DNA of 64,000 nt, taken from contig CAWBSE010000004.1 of NCBI GenBank assembly GCA_963791425.1, forward strand, positions 186,001 through 250,000, given 5' to 3'. Every line of letters starts with the position of its first letter. Positions within the stretch are counted from its first letter, which is position 1. The notes beneath the pieces were generated by a model that searched no databases, was not told the origin of the DNA, and saw nothing but the letters and a program-made list of their open reading frames with translations. Both the position numbers and the translations under genes were made by a program. This document shows positions 53,183-61,675 of this stretch, in pieces. Origin of the DNA: DATBLE01 sp963791425 (lineage in GTDB: Bacteria > Actinomycetota > Thermoleophilia > Gaiellales > Gaiellaceae).

Positions 53183-54027
53183 GCGCGGCACCGGCCCTCC
53201 CCCCGAGGCAGACCGCCCGCTGGGTGGGACTCGTCTACGGCGAGGAACCACCGCTCGACGATCCGGCCGAGACCTATCACGAGGCTTCGAAGATCTCGCC
53301 CTTCCGCATCGCGCGGCAGGTCGAGGGTGCGCGGCGGCTCGATTCCAGCCCTGAGCTCCAGCTCAGCTCGACTCGCGCGGTGAAGCGTCTCGGCGGGCCG
53401 TTGTCCCCGCTCGCTCCTCCTGCGCCGCTGGAGATGTCCCTCGCCGACGCCATCGACGGCCGGGTGTCGCGACGCACGTTCGGCACCGACCCGCTCCAGA
53501 GCGCCTTCCTCGCAGCGCTCCTTCGGGCCGGCTACGGGGTGACGCACACGCTGGAGTCCGAGGCGGGAGAGGCGCTCTTGCCGCTCAGGGCGGTGCCGTC
53601 CGGAGGCGCGCTCTACCCGCTCGAGCTCTTCGTGGCCGCGCTGCGGGTGGGCGGCCTCGAGCCCGGCCTGTACCACTTCGATCCGCTCCGATCCTGCCTC
53701 GAGTCGGTGCGGACCGGCCTCGACGCGGCCGAGGTGGCGGCGGTCTCGACCTATCCCGAGATCGTGGAGGGCTGCGCCGCGTTTCTCGTGATCGCCGCCG
53801 TCTTCGGCCGCACGCGCTTCAAGTACGGGCTCCGCTCCTATCGCTTCGCGCTGCTGGAGGCGGGCCATGTCGGACAGAACATCGTCCTCGCCGCAACCGC
53901 CCTCGGATTGGCCGCCGTACCCCTGGGTGGCTTCTACGACCGGCGCACCGACGCGTTCCTCGGGCTCGACGGAGTCAACGAGTCCGCGCTCTACACCATC
54001 GCGGTCGGAGTCGCCGATGACGGCTGA
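53179..54027 (+). CDS. SagB-type azoline dehydrogenase
   Basis: A 282-residue FMN-dependent nitroreductase-fold oxidase that turns azolines into azoles. Blocks: SRRTFG, AVPSGGALYPLELFVAAL, GLYHFDPL and YGLRSYRFALLEAGHVGQN, with ALGLAAVPLGGF as the flavin-side helix. The N-terminal 80 residues include YHEASKISP, typical of SagB-type dehydrogenases. GTG overlaps the YcaO stop (GTGA). Its presence predicts that at least some rings in the product are fully aromatic. Confidence 0.93.
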   Translation: MSAAPALPPRQTARWVGLVYGEEPPLDDPAETYHEASKISPFRIARQVEGARRLDSSPELQLSSTRAVKRLGGPLSPLAPPAPLEMSLADAIDGRVSRRTFGTDPLQSAFLAALLRAGYGVTHTLESEAGEALLPLRAVPSGGALYPLELFVAALRVGGLEPGLYHFDPLRSCLESVRTGLDAAEVAAVSTYPEIVEGCAAFLVIAAVFGRTRFKYGLRSYRFALLEAGHVGQNIVLAATALGLAAVPLGGFYDRRTDAFLGLDGVNESALYTIAVGVADDG

Positions 54028-54520
54028 ACTGCTACGGCTCCGGCTGCTCGTGGCCGGTGCCGCGTTCGCGACGGTCGCCGTCACCGGCCTGCCCGACTTC
54101 CGTCCCGTTGCCGGCGGCCCGGCTACCCTCGCCGCCGGCCCCGGGGTGGCCGTCGTGTTGTTCGTCGTCCTCGCCGGGGCGCCTCGGCTTCCCGCCGAGT
54201 GGCACCGCGTGCCGCTCGTGGCCGGGTACCTCGCTGCCGGCGCGGCGGTGGAGGAGCTCCTCTGGCGGGGCCTTGGGCTCGCCGCGCTCTCCTCGCTCGT
54301 CGGCGCCGTGGCCGCGCTGATGCTCACGTCGATCGGCTTCGCGCTCGCGCACGCGCCCGCACTCGGCCGGAGGTGCTCGGTGCACCTCCTCACCGGAGCC
54401 GGCTTCGGTGCGGCGTTCGTGCTGGCCGGGTTGCCTGCGGCCGTCGCGGCGCACGCCGGGTACAACGTTCTTGTCGACCTCGGCGTCCGCGCCGGGCGCG
54501 AGCGGGAAGGTGCGCGGTGA
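54017..54520 (+). CDS. CPBP/CAAX-type intramembrane protease
   Basis: A 167-residue membrane protein with about five helices and the three motif sites of the CPBP family: EELLWRG (EExxxR), FALAHAP and AAHAGYN. In TOMM operons such proteins (SagE-like) are candidates for leader removal or self-immunity. The start overlaps the dehydrogenase by 11 bases and the stop overlaps the ABC ATPase start, so it belongs to the same operon. Which of the two roles applies cannot be told here. Confidence 0.85.
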   Translation: MTAELLRLRLLVAGAAFATVAVTGLPDFRPVAGGPATLAAGPGVAVVLFVVLAGAPRLPAEWHRVPLVAGYLAAGAAVEELLWRGLGLAALSSLVGAVAALMLTSIGFALAHAPALGRRCSVHLLTGAGFGAAFVLAGLPAAVAAHAGYNVLVDLGVRAGREREGAR

Positions 54521-55224
54521 GCGTCGCGGCCCTCTATTCGGTGAGCAAGCGGTTCGGCGACGTCGCTGCGCTGGACGGCATCAGCCTCGAGATCGCCGCG
54601 GGCGAAGTGGTCGCGCTGCTCGGCCCGAACGGAGCCGGGAAGACGACCGCGCTGGCGATCCTGCTCGGGCTCCGCCGGCCCGACTCCGGACGCGCGGAGC
54701 TCTTCGGCGACGATCCGCGCCGACCGTCGGCGCGGTCGGCGATCGGTGTCACGCCGCAGCAGGACGGCTTCCCGCAGACGCTGCGCGTCACCGAGATCAT
54801 CGATCTTGTTCGCGCGCACTTTCCCCGGGCGGCGGCGCGGGACGACCTCCTCGATCGCTTCCGCCTCGTCGGCATCGCCCGCCGGCAGGCAGGCGGCCTC
54901 TCCGGCGGTGAACGGCGTCGACTCGCGCTCGCGCTCGCGTTCGCGGGTCAGCCCCGCGCGGTCTTCCTCGACGAGCCGACGGCCGGGCTCGACGTCGAGG
55001 TGAGAAGAGCGGTCTGGCGAGAGCTCGAGCTCTACGCCGGCGACGGCGGCACCGTCCTCCTGACGACGCATCACCTCGAGGAGGCGGAGAAGCTCGCGAC
55101 ACGCATTGTCGTTCTCGCCCGCGGCCGGGTCGCGGCCGAGGGCGACGCCGCCGAGATCGTCGCCCTGGCAGGCGCTCCAGATCTGGAGGACGCATTCCTG
55201 GCGCTGACGGAGGACGGCGAATGA
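54517..55224 (+). CDS. ABC transporter ATP-binding protein
   Basis: A 235-residue ATPase: Walker A GPNGAGKTTALAIL, Q-loop GVTPQQDGFP, signature GGLSGGERRRLALALA, Walker B AVFLDEPTAGLD and H-loop TTHHLEE. It is of the drug/bacteriocin exporter type that pairs with ABC-2 permeases. Position at the end of the peptide operon suggests export of the mature product or immunity. GTG and stop both overlap neighbours. Confidence 0.93.
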   Translation: MSVAALYSVSKRFGDVAALDGISLEIAAGEVVALLGPNGAGKTTALAILLGLRRPDSGRAELFGDDPRRPSARSAIGVTPQQDGFPQTLRVTEIIDLVRAHFPRAAARDDLLDRFRLVGIARRQAGGLSGGERRRLALALAFAGQPRAVFLDEPTAGLDVEVRRAVWRELELYAGDGGTVLLTTHHLEEAEKLATRIVVLARGRVAAEGDAAEIVALAGAPDLEDAFLALTEDGE

Positions 55225-55949
55225 GGCTCGTGGCGATCCACGCCCGGGCCGCGATCCTCGAGCTCTTGCGGTACCCGGCGTTCAGCGTGCCGACGCTGGC
55301 GTTCCCCGCGTTGTTCTTCCTGCTCTTCGTCGCCCCCGGCAGCGACGCCGATCCGACGCTGCTGCTCGCATCGTTCGCCGGATTCGCCGTCCTCGCGATC
55401 GCCTTCTTCCAGTTCGGGGTCGGGATAGCCACCGAGCGCGAGTCACCCTGGGAGCGGTATGTCCGGACGCTTCCGCTCCGGGCGCGCACCCGGTTCGCCG
55501 CCCGTGCGATCGCCGCGTGCATCTTCGGCATCGCCTCGGCGGGGCTGGTCGCGGTCGCCGCGATCGCGACCACGGACGCCTCGCTCTCGGCCCCCCGCTG
55601 GCTGGCGCTCGTCTGCGCGCTCGCGCTCGGAGGGATTCCGTTCGCGTTCCTCGGGATCGCGCTCGGGTACTGGGCGTCGCCCCGTGGGGCGCTGCCACTC
55701 GCGAACATCCTCTACCTCGTGCTTGCGTTCGCCGGCGGACTCTGGACGACGCCCGCGCGCCTGCCGGGGAGCGTGGCCTCCTTCTCGACGCTGGTGCCAA
55801 CGCGTCCGTTCGGCAACGTGCTGTGGGGTGCGGCGGAGGGCAGGCTCTGGCAGCCCCGGGACTGGCTGCTGCTGCTCGCATGGGGTGCCGTATTCGGGAT
55901 GCTGGCGGCCTGGGGCTATACCAGGGACGAGGGGAGGCGATATGGCTGA
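55221..55949 (+). CDS. ABC-2 type transporter permease
   Basis: A 242-residue membrane protein with six hydrophobic segments, beginning with the cytoplasmic N-terminal helix typical of ABC-2 permeases (AIHARAAILELLRYPAFSV). TERESPWERYVRTLPL is the conserved coupling region. It overlaps the ATPase stop by four bases and is the last gene of the operon. Together they form an exporter, presumably of the modified peptide. Confidence 0.9.
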   Translation: MRLVAIHARAAILELLRYPAFSVPTLAFPALFFLLFVAPGSDADPTLLLASFAGFAVLAIAFFQFGVGIATERESPWERYVRTLPLRARTRFAARAIAACIFGIASAGLVAVAAIATTDASLSAPRWLALVCALALGGIPFAFLGIALGYWASPRGALPLANILYLVLAFAGGLWTTPARLPGSVASFSTLVPTRPFGNVLWGAAEGRLWQPRDWLLLLAWGAVFGMLAAWGYTRDEGRRYG

Positions 55950-55970
55950 AATTGCCTAGAATGCCCCGCA

Positions 55971-56231
55971 ATGACCTGGGAGATCATCTGGATGCTCATC
56001 ATCCTCAAGATCCCGGTGATCTACCTCTCCTGCGTCGTCTGGTGGGCGATCCGCTCCGTGCCGGAGCCGCTCGAGCCGGCGCGGAAGACGGCGCCGGTCG
56101 ACCCGGAGCCGCGGCCCGGCTGGCGGTTCGCGCGGCTGCGCCCGCGCCGTCCCGGCCGGGGCCCGCATGGCACGCCGACGCGCGGGTACCGCGAGAAGAC
56201 CGCGCAGGCGCAGGCTAAGCTGCCGCAGTGA
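55971..56231 (+). CDS. Hypothetical small membrane protein
   Basis: An 86-residue protein with one N-terminal transmembrane helix (WEIIWMLIILKIPVIYLSCVV is the hydrophobic run up to about residue 24) and a basic Pro/Arg-rich cytoplasmic tail (RPGRGPHGTPTRGYREK). No family is recognised. It is 21 bases after the permease gene and overlaps the next small gene, so it could ride on the same transcript, but nothing ties it to peptide maturation. Confidence 0.65.
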   Translation: MTWEIIWMLIILKIPVIYLSCVVWWAIRSVPEPLEPARKTAPVDPEPRPGWRFARLRPRRPGRGPHGTPTRGYREKTAQAQAKLPQ

Positions 56232-56527
56232 GCACGCCCGCCGCTTCTGCGAACAGAGAACGGATGGACACGCTCGTCGGGCTGATGGCCGCCGCCGCGA
56301 TCTTCCTCGGCGTTCTCGGCGCGATGGATCTCCATCTGTCGCTGTCCGGTCAGGACGTCCAGATGCGGCCGGTACGGATCGGCGTCGCCGCGGTCGTCCT
56401 CGCGCTGATCGCCGCCGGCATCGGCGGGCGCCATCGGAAGCTCGCCGCGGTCGCGGTCGGAATCGCCGGGGCCGGGTGGTTTCTCGGCATGGTGATCGCC
56501 GTCGTCACGCAGAAGCCGCTCTTCTAG
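56228..56527 (+). CDS. Hypothetical small membrane protein
   Basis: A 99-residue protein with GTG start overlapping the previous stop (GTGA). Three hydrophobic segments are visible (LVGLMAAAAIFLGVLGAM, IGVAAVVLALIAAGI, VAVGIAGAGWFLGMVIAVV), separated by short polar turns. No known domain. It probably forms a pair with the preceding gene. It ends about 60 bases before the 2-oxoglutarate dehydrogenase gene. Confidence 0.65.
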   Translation: MSTPAASANRERMDTLVGLMAAAAIFLGVLGAMDLHLSLSGQDVQMRPVRIGVAAVVLALIAAGIGGRHRKLAAVAVGIAGAGWFLGMVIAVVTQKPLF

Positions 56528-56589
56528 CCCCTGGGTAGCGGAACCGGCGCCCGGGTAGGGATGCGCACCTTGCTACAACAGAGAGAGTC

Positions 56590-59430
56590 ATGGACGTCGA
56601 CGGCCTGAACGCGGGCTACGCCAGCGCGATCCTCGAGCAGTACCTCGAGAACCCCGACTCGGTTCCCTCCGAGTGGCGTGCCCTGTTCGAGTCCGGCGCC
56701 GACGACGCACTTGCGGCGCTCCCGGGGCTCGCCCGGCTGCTCGAGCTCGCCCAGCCTGCAGTCGCGAACGGCGGCGGAAACGGCGCCGCGACCGCACCTC
56801 CGCCCGCAACGGCCCCGGCACCGGCACCGGCCGCCGCGCCGCCCGACGAGCAGCTCCTCGGCGGCGTCGCCGCGGCGATGGCGCTGGTCAAGGCGTTCCG
56901 CATGCACGGGCACCTCGCGGCGCGGCTCGACCCGCTCGGCTCCGAGCCGGTCGGCGACCCCGCGCTCGACCCCGAACGGCTGATCCCGAAGCTGACGCCG
57001 GAGCTCCAGGCGCGGATCCCGGCGGCGCTGCTCCGCCTGTACGTCCCGGCCGAGACGCTCGCCGACGCGCTGCCCCGCCTGCAGGAGACCTACTGCGGCA
57101 CGATCGCCTACGAGATCGAGCACATCTCCGACCACGAGCGCCGCGTCTGGTTGCGCAAGGCGATCGAGTCCGGGAAGTACCGGCGGCCGCTCACCCCGGA
57201 GGAGAAGACGCAGCTGCTCGAGCGCCTCACCGAGGTCGACGGGTTCGAGCGCTACCTGCGCCGGGCGTTCCTCGGCCAGAAGCAGTTCTCGATCGAGGGC
57301 CTCGACGTGATGGTGCCGATGCTCGACGAGTCGATCGCGCTCGCCGCCGAATCCGGCGCCCACGAGGTCGTGATCGGCATGGCCCACCGCGGCCGGCTGA
57401 GCGTCCTCACGCACACGATCGGGCAGCCGTACGAGGCGATCCTCCGCGAGTTCGAGGGCGAGCGGTCGCTCGAGGCGGTCATCACCGACGGTGAGGGCGG
57501 CTCCGGCGACGTCAAGTACCACCTCGGCGCCGAAGGGGTGCGCAAGACGCCGTCCGGTGAGATCACCGTCACGCTCTGCGCGAACCCGAGCCACCTCGAG
57601 GCGGTCGACCCGGTCGTCGAGGGCCGCACGCGCGCGGAGCAGACCGACCGCTCGACCCGCGCCGGCGTCCACGACCCCGGCGTCGCCCTGCCGATCCTCA
57701 TCCACGGCGACGCGTCGTTCGCCGGCCAGGGTGTCGTCGCCGAGACCCTCAACATCGAGGGCCTCGCCGGCTACACGACCGGCGGCACGCTGCACCTGAT
57801 CGCCAACAACCAGATCGGCTACACCACCGACCCGGCCGAGAGCCGCTCGACCCGGTACTCCAGCGACCTCGCCAAGGGCTTCGACATCCCGATCATCCAC
57901 GTCAACGCCGACGACCCCGAGGCGGCGATCTCGGCGATCCGCCTCGCACTCGCCTTCCGCGCCCGGTTCGGCCACGACGTCGTCGTCGACCTCGTCGGCT
58001 ACCGCCGCTTCGGCCACAACGAGCAGGACGAGCCGGCGTACACCCAGCCGCTGATGTCGCAGCACATCGCCGCGCACCCGACCGTGCGCGAGCAGTTCGC
58101 CGAGCGGCTCGCCGGGGAGGGCGTGATCGGCGCCGACGACGCCGCCGCGCTCGACGCGCGGGTCGACCTGCAGCTCAAGGCCGCGCACGAGCGGCTCAAG
58201 GCCACGTTCGGGCAGCCCGAGCCGCACCTGGCCGAGGCGCCGCCGCTCGCCCCGGCCGCCGCCTCGAACGGGATCGTCACGGCCGTCGCCGCCGACCGGC
58301 TCCGCGGCCTGCAGACCGAGCTCCTCGCCGTGCCCGAGCACTTCACTGTGCACCCGAAGCTCGCGAAGCAGCTCCAGCGCCGCACGGTCGCACTCGACGA
58401 GGGCGGCATCGACTGGGGCCAGGCCGAGTCGCTTGCCTACGGCAGCCTGCTCGTGGAGGGGATTCCCGTCCGGCTGACCGGCCAGGACAGCGAGCGCGGC
58501 ACGTTCGCGCACCGCCACCTCGTCCTCCACGACGCGAACACCGGCGAGCGCTACGCCCCGATCCAGCACCTCGACGAGGCGACCGCCTCCTTCGAGGTGC
58601 ACAACTCGCCGCTGTCCGAGTACGCCGCCGTCGGCTTCGAGTACGGCTACTCGGTCGCCGCGCCGGAGGCGCTCGTGCTCTGGGAGGCGCAGTTCGGCGA
58701 CTTCGTCAACGGCGCGCAGATCATCCTCGACCAGTTCGTCACCGCCGGCCTGTCGAAGTGGGGGGAGACGCTACGGCTGGTGTTCCTGCTGCCGCACGGC
58801 TACGAGGGCAACGGCCCCGAGCACTCCAGCGCCCGCCTCGAGCGCTTCCTGCAGTCGACCGCACAGGACAACATCCGCGTCGCCAACCCGTCCACGGCCG
58901 CGCAGTTCTTCCATCTGCTCCGCCGCCAGGCGCTCGAGCCGGTCGCCCGCCCGCTCGTCGTGATGACCCCGAAGGGGCTCCTGCGGCTGCGCGAGGCGAC
59001 CTCGACGCTCACCGATCTCGCCGACGGCTCGTTCAAGCCGGTGATCGACGACGCGCGCACCGACAAGGAGCGCACACGCCGGCTGGTCATCTGCTCGGGC
59101 AAGGTCTACTACGACATCACCGGCCACGAGGTGCGTGCCGACGCCGGGTCGGTCGCCGTCGCCCGGGTCGAGCAGCTCTATCCGTTCCCGAAGGCCGAGT
59201 TGGCCGCTCTCGTCTCCTCGTATCCGTTCCTGATGGAGGTCGTCTGGGCCCAGGAGGAGCCGCAGAACATGGGGGCGTGGCGGTCGATCAGGCACCGCCT
59301 CGAGGAGGCGCTGCCCCGCGGCGTCCCGCTCCGGTACGTCGGCCGCCCGTGGCGCGCGAGCCCGAGCGAGGGCTACCCGACCGCCCACGTGCGCGAGCAG
59401 GACCGCATCGCGCGCGAAGCACTGATGTAG
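56590..59430 (+). CDS. sucA: 2-oxoglutarate dehydrogenase E1 component
   Basis: A 946-residue thiamine diphosphate enzyme of the TCA cycle. N-terminal E1 segment (AGYASAILEQYLENPDSVP), then an Ala/Pro linker at about residues 68-85, and the core: GMAHRGRLSVL, KYHLG, PSHLEAVDPVV, IHGDASFAGQGVV, and the ThDP site HVNADDPEAAISAI and DLVGYRRFGHNEQDEP. The C-terminal transketolase-like domain has RGTFAHRH and WEAQFGDFVNGAQ. The fused succinyltransferase domain of mycobacterial KGD is absent. TACAAC lies 10 bases before ATG. E2 and E3 are not in the window. Confidence 0.95.
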   Translation: MDVDGLNAGYASAILEQYLENPDSVPSEWRALFESGADDALAALPGLARLLELAQPAVANGGGNGAATAPPPATAPAPAPAAAPPDEQLLGGVAAAMALVKAFRMHGHLAARLDPLGSEPVGDPALDPERLIPKLTPELQARIPAALLRLYVPAETLADALPRLQETYCGTIAYEIEHISDHERRVWLRKAIESGKYRRPLTPEEKTQLLERLTEVDGFERYLRRAFLGQKQFSIEGLDVMVPMLDESIALAAESGAHEVVIGMAHRGRLSVLTHTIGQPYEAILREFEGERSLEAVITDGEGGSGDVKYHLGAEGVRKTPSGEITVTLCANPSHLEAVDPVVEGRTRAEQTDRSTRAGVHDPGVALPILIHGDASFAGQGVVAETLNIEGLAGYTTGGTLHLIANNQIGYTTDPAESRSTRYSSDLAKGFDIPIIHVNADDPEAAISAIRLALAFRARFGHDVVVDLVGYRRFGHNEQDEPAYTQPLMSQHIAAHPTVREQFAERLAGEGVIGADDAAALDARVDLQLKAAHERLKATFGQPEPHLAEAPPLAPAAASNGIVTAVAADRLRGLQTELLAVPEHFTVHPKLAKQLQRRTVALDEGGIDWGQAESLAYGSLLVEGIPVRLTGQDSERGTFAHRHLVLHDANTGERYAPIQHLDEATASFEVHNSPLSEYAAVGFEYGYSVAAPEALVLWEAQFGDFVNGAQIILDQFVTAGLSKWGETLRLVFLLPHGYEGNGPEHSSARLERFLQSTAQDNIRVANPSTAAQFFHLLRRQALEPVARPLVVMTPKGLLRLREATSTLTDLADGSFKPVIDDARTDKERTRRLVICSGKVYYDITGHEVRADAGSVAVARVEQLYPFPKAELAALVSSYPFLMEVVWAQEEPQNMGAWRSIRHRLEEALPRGVPLRYVGRPWRASPSEGYPTAHVREQDRIAREALM

Positions 59431-59610
59431 CTAGTCCCGGCGCTTCGCGACGGCCTTCGCCGACCGTGCCGCCTGCGCCGCGATCAGCGGCCCGTACCGC
59501 TTCGCATGGCCGAGCAACAGCCTGCGCTGGCGCGGCGAAAGGCGCTGCCAGGCGTCGAACGCCGTCAGGGCCAAGCCCAGGGCACCCGCAGAACGTGGCA
59601 GTTTCGGCAC
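59431..59610 (-). CDS. Small basic protein
   Basis: A 59-residue protein from GTG 59610 (a longer ATG frame to 59640 is possible). It contains AFDAWQRLSPRQRRLLLGHA and ends with a basic tail RSAKAVAKRRD, suggesting a helical nucleic-acid or membrane-surface binding protein. No family is recognised. It converges on sucA with no gap. Confidence 0.55.
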   Translation of the reverse strand: MPKLPRSAGALGLALTAFDAWQRLSPRQRRLLLGHAKRYGPLIAAQAARSAKAVAKRRD

Positions 59611-59733
59611 ACCTGCATCCTCACATATGGACCGGTCCATCCGCCGGCGGTCCTACCCTTGGATCAGGCCATACCTTCATAATTCCGTTACAATCCCGCA
59701 CCGAACACACGTGTCCCCTCCACGGAGGTTCGA

Positions 59734-60051
59734 ATGCCGGTAGAGACGACGACGATTTTCAGCCAGGTCATCCAGGAGCATCTCGAGCTCAAGCGCCAGA
59801 ACTCGGAGCTCGAAGGCAACATGCCCCTGTCCAGCTACGAGACCGAGGATCCGTTCGACAATCATCCTCTCTTCAAGTCCGAGGAGCAGGCACGCCTCGA
59901 GGAGACGATGGACGGAACCGAGCCCGCAGTCGAGATGGCCGCAGCGACGCCGCATCCGTGGCCGGGCGAGGACACCCTCGAGCCCGTCGAGGCCGCCGAG
60001 GCCGAAGACAGCCTCTGGGGCCGCTCACGCGACTTCGACTGGGGCGACTGA
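59734..60051 (+). CDS. Small acidic protein
   Basis: A 105-residue protein with a good ribosome-binding site (ACGGAGG) before the ATG and a TACAAT hexamer at 59689-59694. The first 30 residues form a predicted helix (TTIFSQVIQEHLELKRQNSE), the rest is acidic and Pro rich and ends GRSRDFDWGD. It looks largely disordered. No family is recognised. Confidence 0.7.
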   Translation: MPVETTTIFSQVIQEHLELKRQNSELEGNMPLSSYETEDPFDNHPLFKSEEQARLEETMDGTEPAVEMAAATPHPWPGEDTLEPVEAAEAEDSLWGRSRDFDWGD

Positions 60052-60060
60052 CCGCTCGCG

Positions 60061-60627
60061 TCAGCAGCCGCGCTTGAGCACTAGCGCGTAGCCCATCTTC
60101 AGCGTTTCGATCGGAGCCGCCAGGAGCCGGTCGGTGAACGTGCTCGACCCGGCCGTGCCGATCTCGCCGTCGTAGCAGCGCGCGAACAGCATTCGTGCGC
60201 GGACGAGGTGGTAGCGCGAACTGACGACGACGACCGACTTCCAGCCGCGCTGCTTCGCCAGCCGTGCGAACGCCTCCGCCTCGCCGTGGGTCGAGTACGG
60301 GTCGGGGTGGGGGCAGACGACCGGGACGGGCGCCGTCCGGCCTGCGCAGAGCCGGTTCGCCTCGGGCCACGTCGGCGACCAGCCGTCCGAGACGACCAGC
60401 ACCGGTGCGACCCCCTTCCGGACGAGCTCCAGCCCGCGCGACAGCCGCGGGCCGCGGCCGCCGGCCAGCACCACCGCCGCGTCGGCATGGGCGAGCGTGT
60501 GCCGGGGAGGCCAGACGAAGAGGACGGCGGCCGCGATCGCCCACCCGAGCACCAGCCCGAGCAGGAGCAGCAGCGCCGGCCTCAGCCGGGCAGCCGCAGC
60601 GGTGTCTCGGAGACCGTCGTCGGCCAC
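60061..60627 (-). CDS. YdcF-type (DUF218) membrane-anchored protein
   Basis: A 188-residue protein with one N-terminal transmembrane helix (LRPALLLLLGLVLGWAIAA) and a DUF218 domain: DAAVVLAGGRGPRL, the GEAEAF block and VVVSSRYHLVRARMLF. Relatives include SanA and YdcF, linked to cell-envelope processes. GTG 60627 overlaps the preceding gene by about 46 bases; a CTG overlapping its stop codon (CTGA, 60585) would be an alternative start. Confidence 0.82.
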   Translation of the reverse strand: MADDGLRDTAAAARLRPALLLLLGLVLGWAIAAAVLFVWPPRHTLAHADAAVVLAGGRGPRLSRGLELVRKGVAPVLVVSDGWSPTWPEANRLCAGRTAPVPVVCPHPDPYSTHGEAEAFARLAKQRGWKSVVVVSSRYHLVRARMLFARCYDGEIGTAGSSTFTDRLLAAPIETLKMGYALVLKRGC

Positions 60628-61229
60628 ACGAGTTTCTGGACGGCGTCCTGCCACTGCATCAGGTAGCTCGAGTAGCCGAGCTGGTGGCCGGACGCGTCGA
60701 TCCGGAACGTGCCGGCTACCGTGTCGCGCTTCATCGTCCCGAGCGCGGAGCGGATCTCCGCCTGGTCGAGCGACCCGGCGGTCCGCACCGCGGCGGCCAG
60801 CACCTGCAGCGACGCGTACGCCGCGGCCGAGTGGTACACGGGCGTGCGGCCGAACGTGCACTGGAACGAGGCGACGAAGTCGGCGTTGCCCTTCGTCTTC
60901 AGGCTCGGCCACCACGTTGTCGAGCCGACGACGTTCGCGGCGGCCGGCCCGAGCGTCGCGCCGAAGGTCGGGTCGGTCGGCCCGATGCTGAACACCCCGA
61001 GCTTCGACTTCACGCCCTGAGCGGCGAGCTCGCGCGCCAGGGAGATGGAGTCGGGCAGGAACGCGCAGCCGGCGAGGACATCCGCACCTGCCGCCTTTGC
61101 CTGCGCTGGGTAGCCGGCGAACGCCGTCGTCGCACGCGGATACGTGAGCGGCTTTGCGCCCGTGCCGCCCGCCCCGCCCGCGGTCAGGAGAGCACTCGAG
61201 ATCAGGGCGGCGAGGACGAGACGGCGCAC
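60582..61229 (-). CDS. Shortened periplasmic substrate-binding protein (Peripla_BP_6-like)
   Basis: A 215-residue exported protein. It has a signal peptide but then passes directly into what is normally the second half of a branched-chain amino-acid type binding protein (ATTAFAGYPAQAKAAGADV, FVASFQCTFGRTPVYHSAAAY, IRSALGTMKRDTVAGTFRID). Usual length is about 380 residues, so the first lobe is largely missing. It may be an internal deletion, or a single-lobe variant. No transporter genes are adjacent. Confidence 0.7.
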   Translation of the reverse strand: MRRLVLAALISSALLTAGGAGGTGAKPLTYPRATTAFAGYPAQAKAAGADVLAGCAFLPDSISLARELAAQGVKSKLGVFSIGPTDPTFGATLGPAAANVVGSTTWWPSLKTKGNADFVASFQCTFGRTPVYHSAAAYASLQVLAAAVRTAGSLDQAEIRSALGTMKRDTVAGTFRIDASGHQLGYSSYLMQWQDAVQKLVWPTTVSETPLRLPG

Positions 61230-61243
61230 GCGAAGGAGACTAG

Positions 61244-61607
61244 CTAGACGTCCTTGATCGAGTCCAGAACGGTCCGGCAGCCCTTCTCGAGCTTCTCGCG
61301 GACGTCAGGAGTCGATTGGCAGTTGAAGAAATACTCGACGTCGTTGTCGAACAGCACCACGAACCGCCGCTGTGCTTGCGGAGGCGAGTTGACCGGTGCG
61401 ACGTATTCGTAGCCCGGAAGGACACCGTAGTCCACCTGCCGACCGCTGATGTTCTTGCCGGCAGCTTCGCGATCACGCCGTCGACGTCCCCTTGAAGTTG
61501 CCGAGATTCTCAGAAACGCCGAGCGAGAGCACCGCAAGGCCGAACAGGACGGCGACGCCTCTGCGCATCGCGGGCGAGCCTGGCAATGAGATCGGAAGTC
61601 GTTTCAC
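61244..61607 (-). pseudogene. Small exported protein, frame disrupted
   Basis: GTG 61607 has AGGAGG 4 bases upstream and a signal-like N-terminus (MRRGVAVLFGLAVLSLGVS from residue 14). The reading frame then stops near 61475, while the C-terminal half (RQVDYGVLPGYEYVAPVNSP, RFVVLFDNDVEYFFNC) is open in another frame to 61244. The two parts are joined if bases near 61486 and 61459 are restored. Either the gene is decayed or the sequence has errors, as elsewhere in the window. No family is recognised. Confidence 0.55.
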
Positions 61608-61675
61608 GCACCCTCCTTTGGCATTTCGACGGTTGCCCTATACCTCGAGCCGGTCCTGCCGATGAATGAGAAGTA

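Noticed and set aside
58758..60077. A 439-codon plus-strand frame across the end of sucA
   Set aside because: It overlaps sucA and the small acidic gene in another frame and is Arg/Pro/Ala rich without motifs.
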